Origin: Gammaproteobacteria bacterium
GTDB lineage: Bacteria > Pseudomonadota > Gammaproteobacteria > Acidiferrobacterales > Acidiferrobacteraceae
Reading direction: 5' to 3'
DNA length: 6,943 nt
NCBI GenBank assembly: GCA_028064935.1
Contig: JAPTWT010000095.1
Span: forward strand, 1 to 6,943
Shown here: one piece after another, positions 5,690 to 6,943 of the stretch
Numbering within the stretch: the stretch's first letter is position 1
Layout of the letters: every line of letters starts with the position of its first letter
Notes under the pieces: generated by a model
Databases searched by the model: none
What the model was told of the DNA's origin: nothing
Seen by the model: the letters and a program-made list of their open reading frames with translations, nothing else
Program-made: the position numbers and the translations under genes

Positions 5690-6592
5690 ATGATGGCGGC
5701 AAAGGGCGAGGGGGCGGTTCGAGCGAGCGGGCGGGCGCGATTGGGGGCCTATGTGCGCCTCATGCGGCTGCACCGGCCGATCGGCAGCCTGCTCTTGATG
5801 TGGCCGACGCTCTGGGCCCTGTGGATCGCGGGCCAGGGACATCCGAGGCCCGTCCTGGTCGCCGTATTTGTCGCGGGCGTGCTCCTCATGCGTTCGGCGG
5901 GCTGCGTCATCAACGACTATGCGGACCGTGACTTCGACCCGCACGTCTGGCGCACGCAAGACCGGCCGATCGCCGCGGGCGAGGTGAGCCCCAGGGCCGC
6001 GCTCACCCTGTTCTTTGGGCTCTGTCTCCTGGCGGCCATGCTCGCCTTCTGGCTCAATACCTACACGATCGAGCTCTCGGTCGTGGCGGTGGCGCTCGCT
6101 GCCACGTATCCCTTCCTCAAGCGCTTCACGCACCTCCCGCAGGTCTATCTGGGGCTTGCCTTCGGCTGGGGTATCCCCATGGCCTTCGCCGCCCAGACCG
6201 GGCACATCCCACGTCTTGCGTGGGTGCTCTTTGCTGCCAACATCGCGTGGACCGTGGCCTATGATACCGCCTACGCCATGGCCGATCGCGACGACGACCT
6301 GAAGATCGGCGTCAAATCGAGCGCCATCCTGTTCGGGCGCTGGGACCGGGCCATGGTGGCCTTGAATCACGCGGTCGCCTTGGGGCTTTTGTATCGGGTC
6401 GGAGTTATGGCGCACCTGGGGCTCGTGTACGATGGCGGCCTGGGGCTTGCCCTGGGGTTCGCGCTCTATGAGCAGAGTCTGTTGCGCGACCGCCGGCCCA
6501 TGGACTGCTTTCGGGCCTTTCTCAACAACAACTGGTTCGGCGGCAGCGTCTTCGTGGGCCTGGTCGCCGCCTATCTCGGGAGGTCTTTGTGA
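5690..6592 (+). CDS. ubiA: 4-hydroxybenzoate polyprenyltransferase UbiA
   Basis: A 300-aa integral membrane prenyltransferase, close to the usual length of about 290. It joins the polyprenyl tail to 4-hydroxybenzoate in the inner membrane, the second committed step of ubiquinone synthesis. The first aspartate-rich motif is NDYADRDFD (75-83), the second is YDTAYAMADRDDD (191-203); both bind the Mg-diphosphate. RLHRPIGSLLLMWPTLWAL (26-44) is the typical family entry, and YPFLKR (140-145) plus several hydrophobic segments (about 56-74, 103-121, 125-140, 150-168, 175-190, 226-245, 284-298) fit the multi-helix fold. The start could be the ATG at 5690 or the one directly after it at 5693; a GGGGCGG precedes both. 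The gene overlaps the next by GTGA, so the pair is co-translated. Very GC-rich third positions contrast with the island genes to the left. No chorismate lyase (ubiC) precedes it, unlike many gammaproteobacteria. Confidence 0.95.
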   Translation: MMAAKGEGAVRASGRARLGAYVRLMRLHRPIGSLLLMWPTLWALWIAGQGHPRPVLVAVFVAGVLLMRSAGCVINDYADRDFDPHVWRTQDRPIAAGEVSPRAALTLFFGLCLLAAMLAFWLNTYTIELSVVAVALAATYPFLKRFTHLPQVYLGLAFGWGIPMAFAAQTGHIPRLAWVLFAANIAWTVAYDTAYAMADRDDDLKIGVKSSAILFGRWDRAMVALNHAVALGLLYRVGVMAHLGLVYDGGLGLALGFALYEQSLLRDRRPMDCFRAFLNNNWFGGSVFVGLVAAYLGRSL

Positions 6593-6943
6593 AGCTCTAT
6601 GGTCATGCTACGTCGCCTTACGTGCGCAAGGTGCGCATCGCCCTGCGGGAAAAGAACATCCGTTTCGAATGGATCCAGGAGAGTCCGCATGATGCCGGCA
6701 ACCGCATCGTGGCGTTGAACCCGCTCGGCAAGGTCCCGGTCCTGGAGACCGACGATGGCCGGGTCTTGTTCGACTCGGCGTTGCTCATCGAGTATATCGA
6801 TACCCTCACGCCCGAGCGATTGATCCCCGCTGCACCGTCCGAGCGCCTGCATGCTTTGTTGTGGAACACACTCGGCATCGGCGTGGTCGATGCCACGGTC
6901 GCCCGTCTCCTGGAAGACAGGCGTCCGGCCGCCGAGAAATCAC
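6589..6943 (+). CDS. Glutathione S-transferase-like protein, 3'-truncated by window
   Basis: 118 codons are visible before the right edge. The protein starts MKLYGHATSPYVRKVRIALR, the thioredoxin-fold N-terminal domain of glutathione S-transferases, with S9 and P10 in the usual active-site loop region. It continues with ALNPLGKVPVLE (about 44-55; the Pro of the VP turn is the conserved cis-proline that binds glutathione) and FDSALLIEYID (about 62-72; the Asp-Ser pair contacts the gamma-glutamyl group). The helical C-terminal domain begins near residue 85 and is cut off. The start is a GTG (6589-6591) overlapping the ubiA stop by 4 nt, with GGGAGG about six bases upstream, so it is translationally coupled to ubiA. 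Cytoplasmic detoxification of electrophiles is the family role; stringent-starvation-type SspA is a relative, but the clear GST motifs favour an enzyme. The true substrate is unknown. Confidence 0.88.
   Translation, partial: MKLYGHATSPYVRKVRIALREKNIRFEWIQESPHDAGNRIVALNPLGKVPVLETDDGRVLFDSALLIEYIDTLTPERLIPAAPSERLHALLWNTLGIGVVDATVARLLEDRRPAAEKS

Noticed and set aside
5468..6415. A 315-codon open frame on the minus strand opposite ubiA
   Set aside because: It is antisense to ubiA, its translation is a low-complexity Arg/Pro/His/Gly mixture with no domain, and it follows from the GC-rich codon bias of ubiA.
1..6943. CRISPR array or insertion sequence
   Set aside because: No regularly spaced repeats, transposase frames or terminal inverted repeats were seen anywhere in the window.

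Overview
The window looks like a piece of a GC-rich proteobacterial chromosome, most probably gamma- or betaproteobacterial. Its right end carries a chromosomal ubiA (ubiquinone biosynthesis) translationally coupled to a glutathione S-transferase-like gene. No lineage can be named firmly from sequence alone.

Layout. Everything from 1 to about 5342 is on the minus strand and reads leftward as an accessory (defence-type) island. In transcription order it holds: an excisionase/MerR-type helix-turn-helix gene broken by one missing base (5143-5342); a 209-codon open frame that joins the N-terminal part of a type I restriction HsdR subunit directly to its C-terminal tail (4472-5101); an 889-aa PHP-domain plus SMC/ABC-type ATPase protein of the TrlF-like kind (1806-4475); an AlbA_2/Schlafen-like plus GHKL-ATPase protein (634-1824); a 74-aa protein of unknown function (345-569); and a VapB/AbrB-type antitoxin (84-311) followed by the first 23 codons of a PIN-domain toxin cut by the window edge (1-69). 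The first four genes are packed tightly: a 4-nt ATGA overlap between the HsdR remnant and the PHP-ATPase, and a 19-nt overlap between the PHP-ATPase and the AlbA_2 gene. They look like one operon.

A 347-bp gap without a convincing gene (5343-5689) separates the island from the chromosomal genes. Next to the island it holds two nested inverted repeats, one a 16-bp near-continuous palindrome. Next to ubiA it holds a TACAAT box. Here the transcription direction flips: ubiA (5690-6592) and the GST-like gene (6589 to the edge) run on the plus strand with a 4-nt GTGA overlap.

Interpretation. The region reads as a decayed type I restriction locus. The restriction subunit has lost its nuclease core and helicase motor in frame, no methylase or specificity gene is visible, and the leading regulator is frameshifted. 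The PHP-ATPase and AlbA_2/GHKL pair remains intact and is the most interesting candidate for a stand-alone nucleic-acid-sensing or anti-phage module. A VapBC-type addiction pair closes the visible part of the island. Defence function is inferred from domain content and context, not shown by the sequence.
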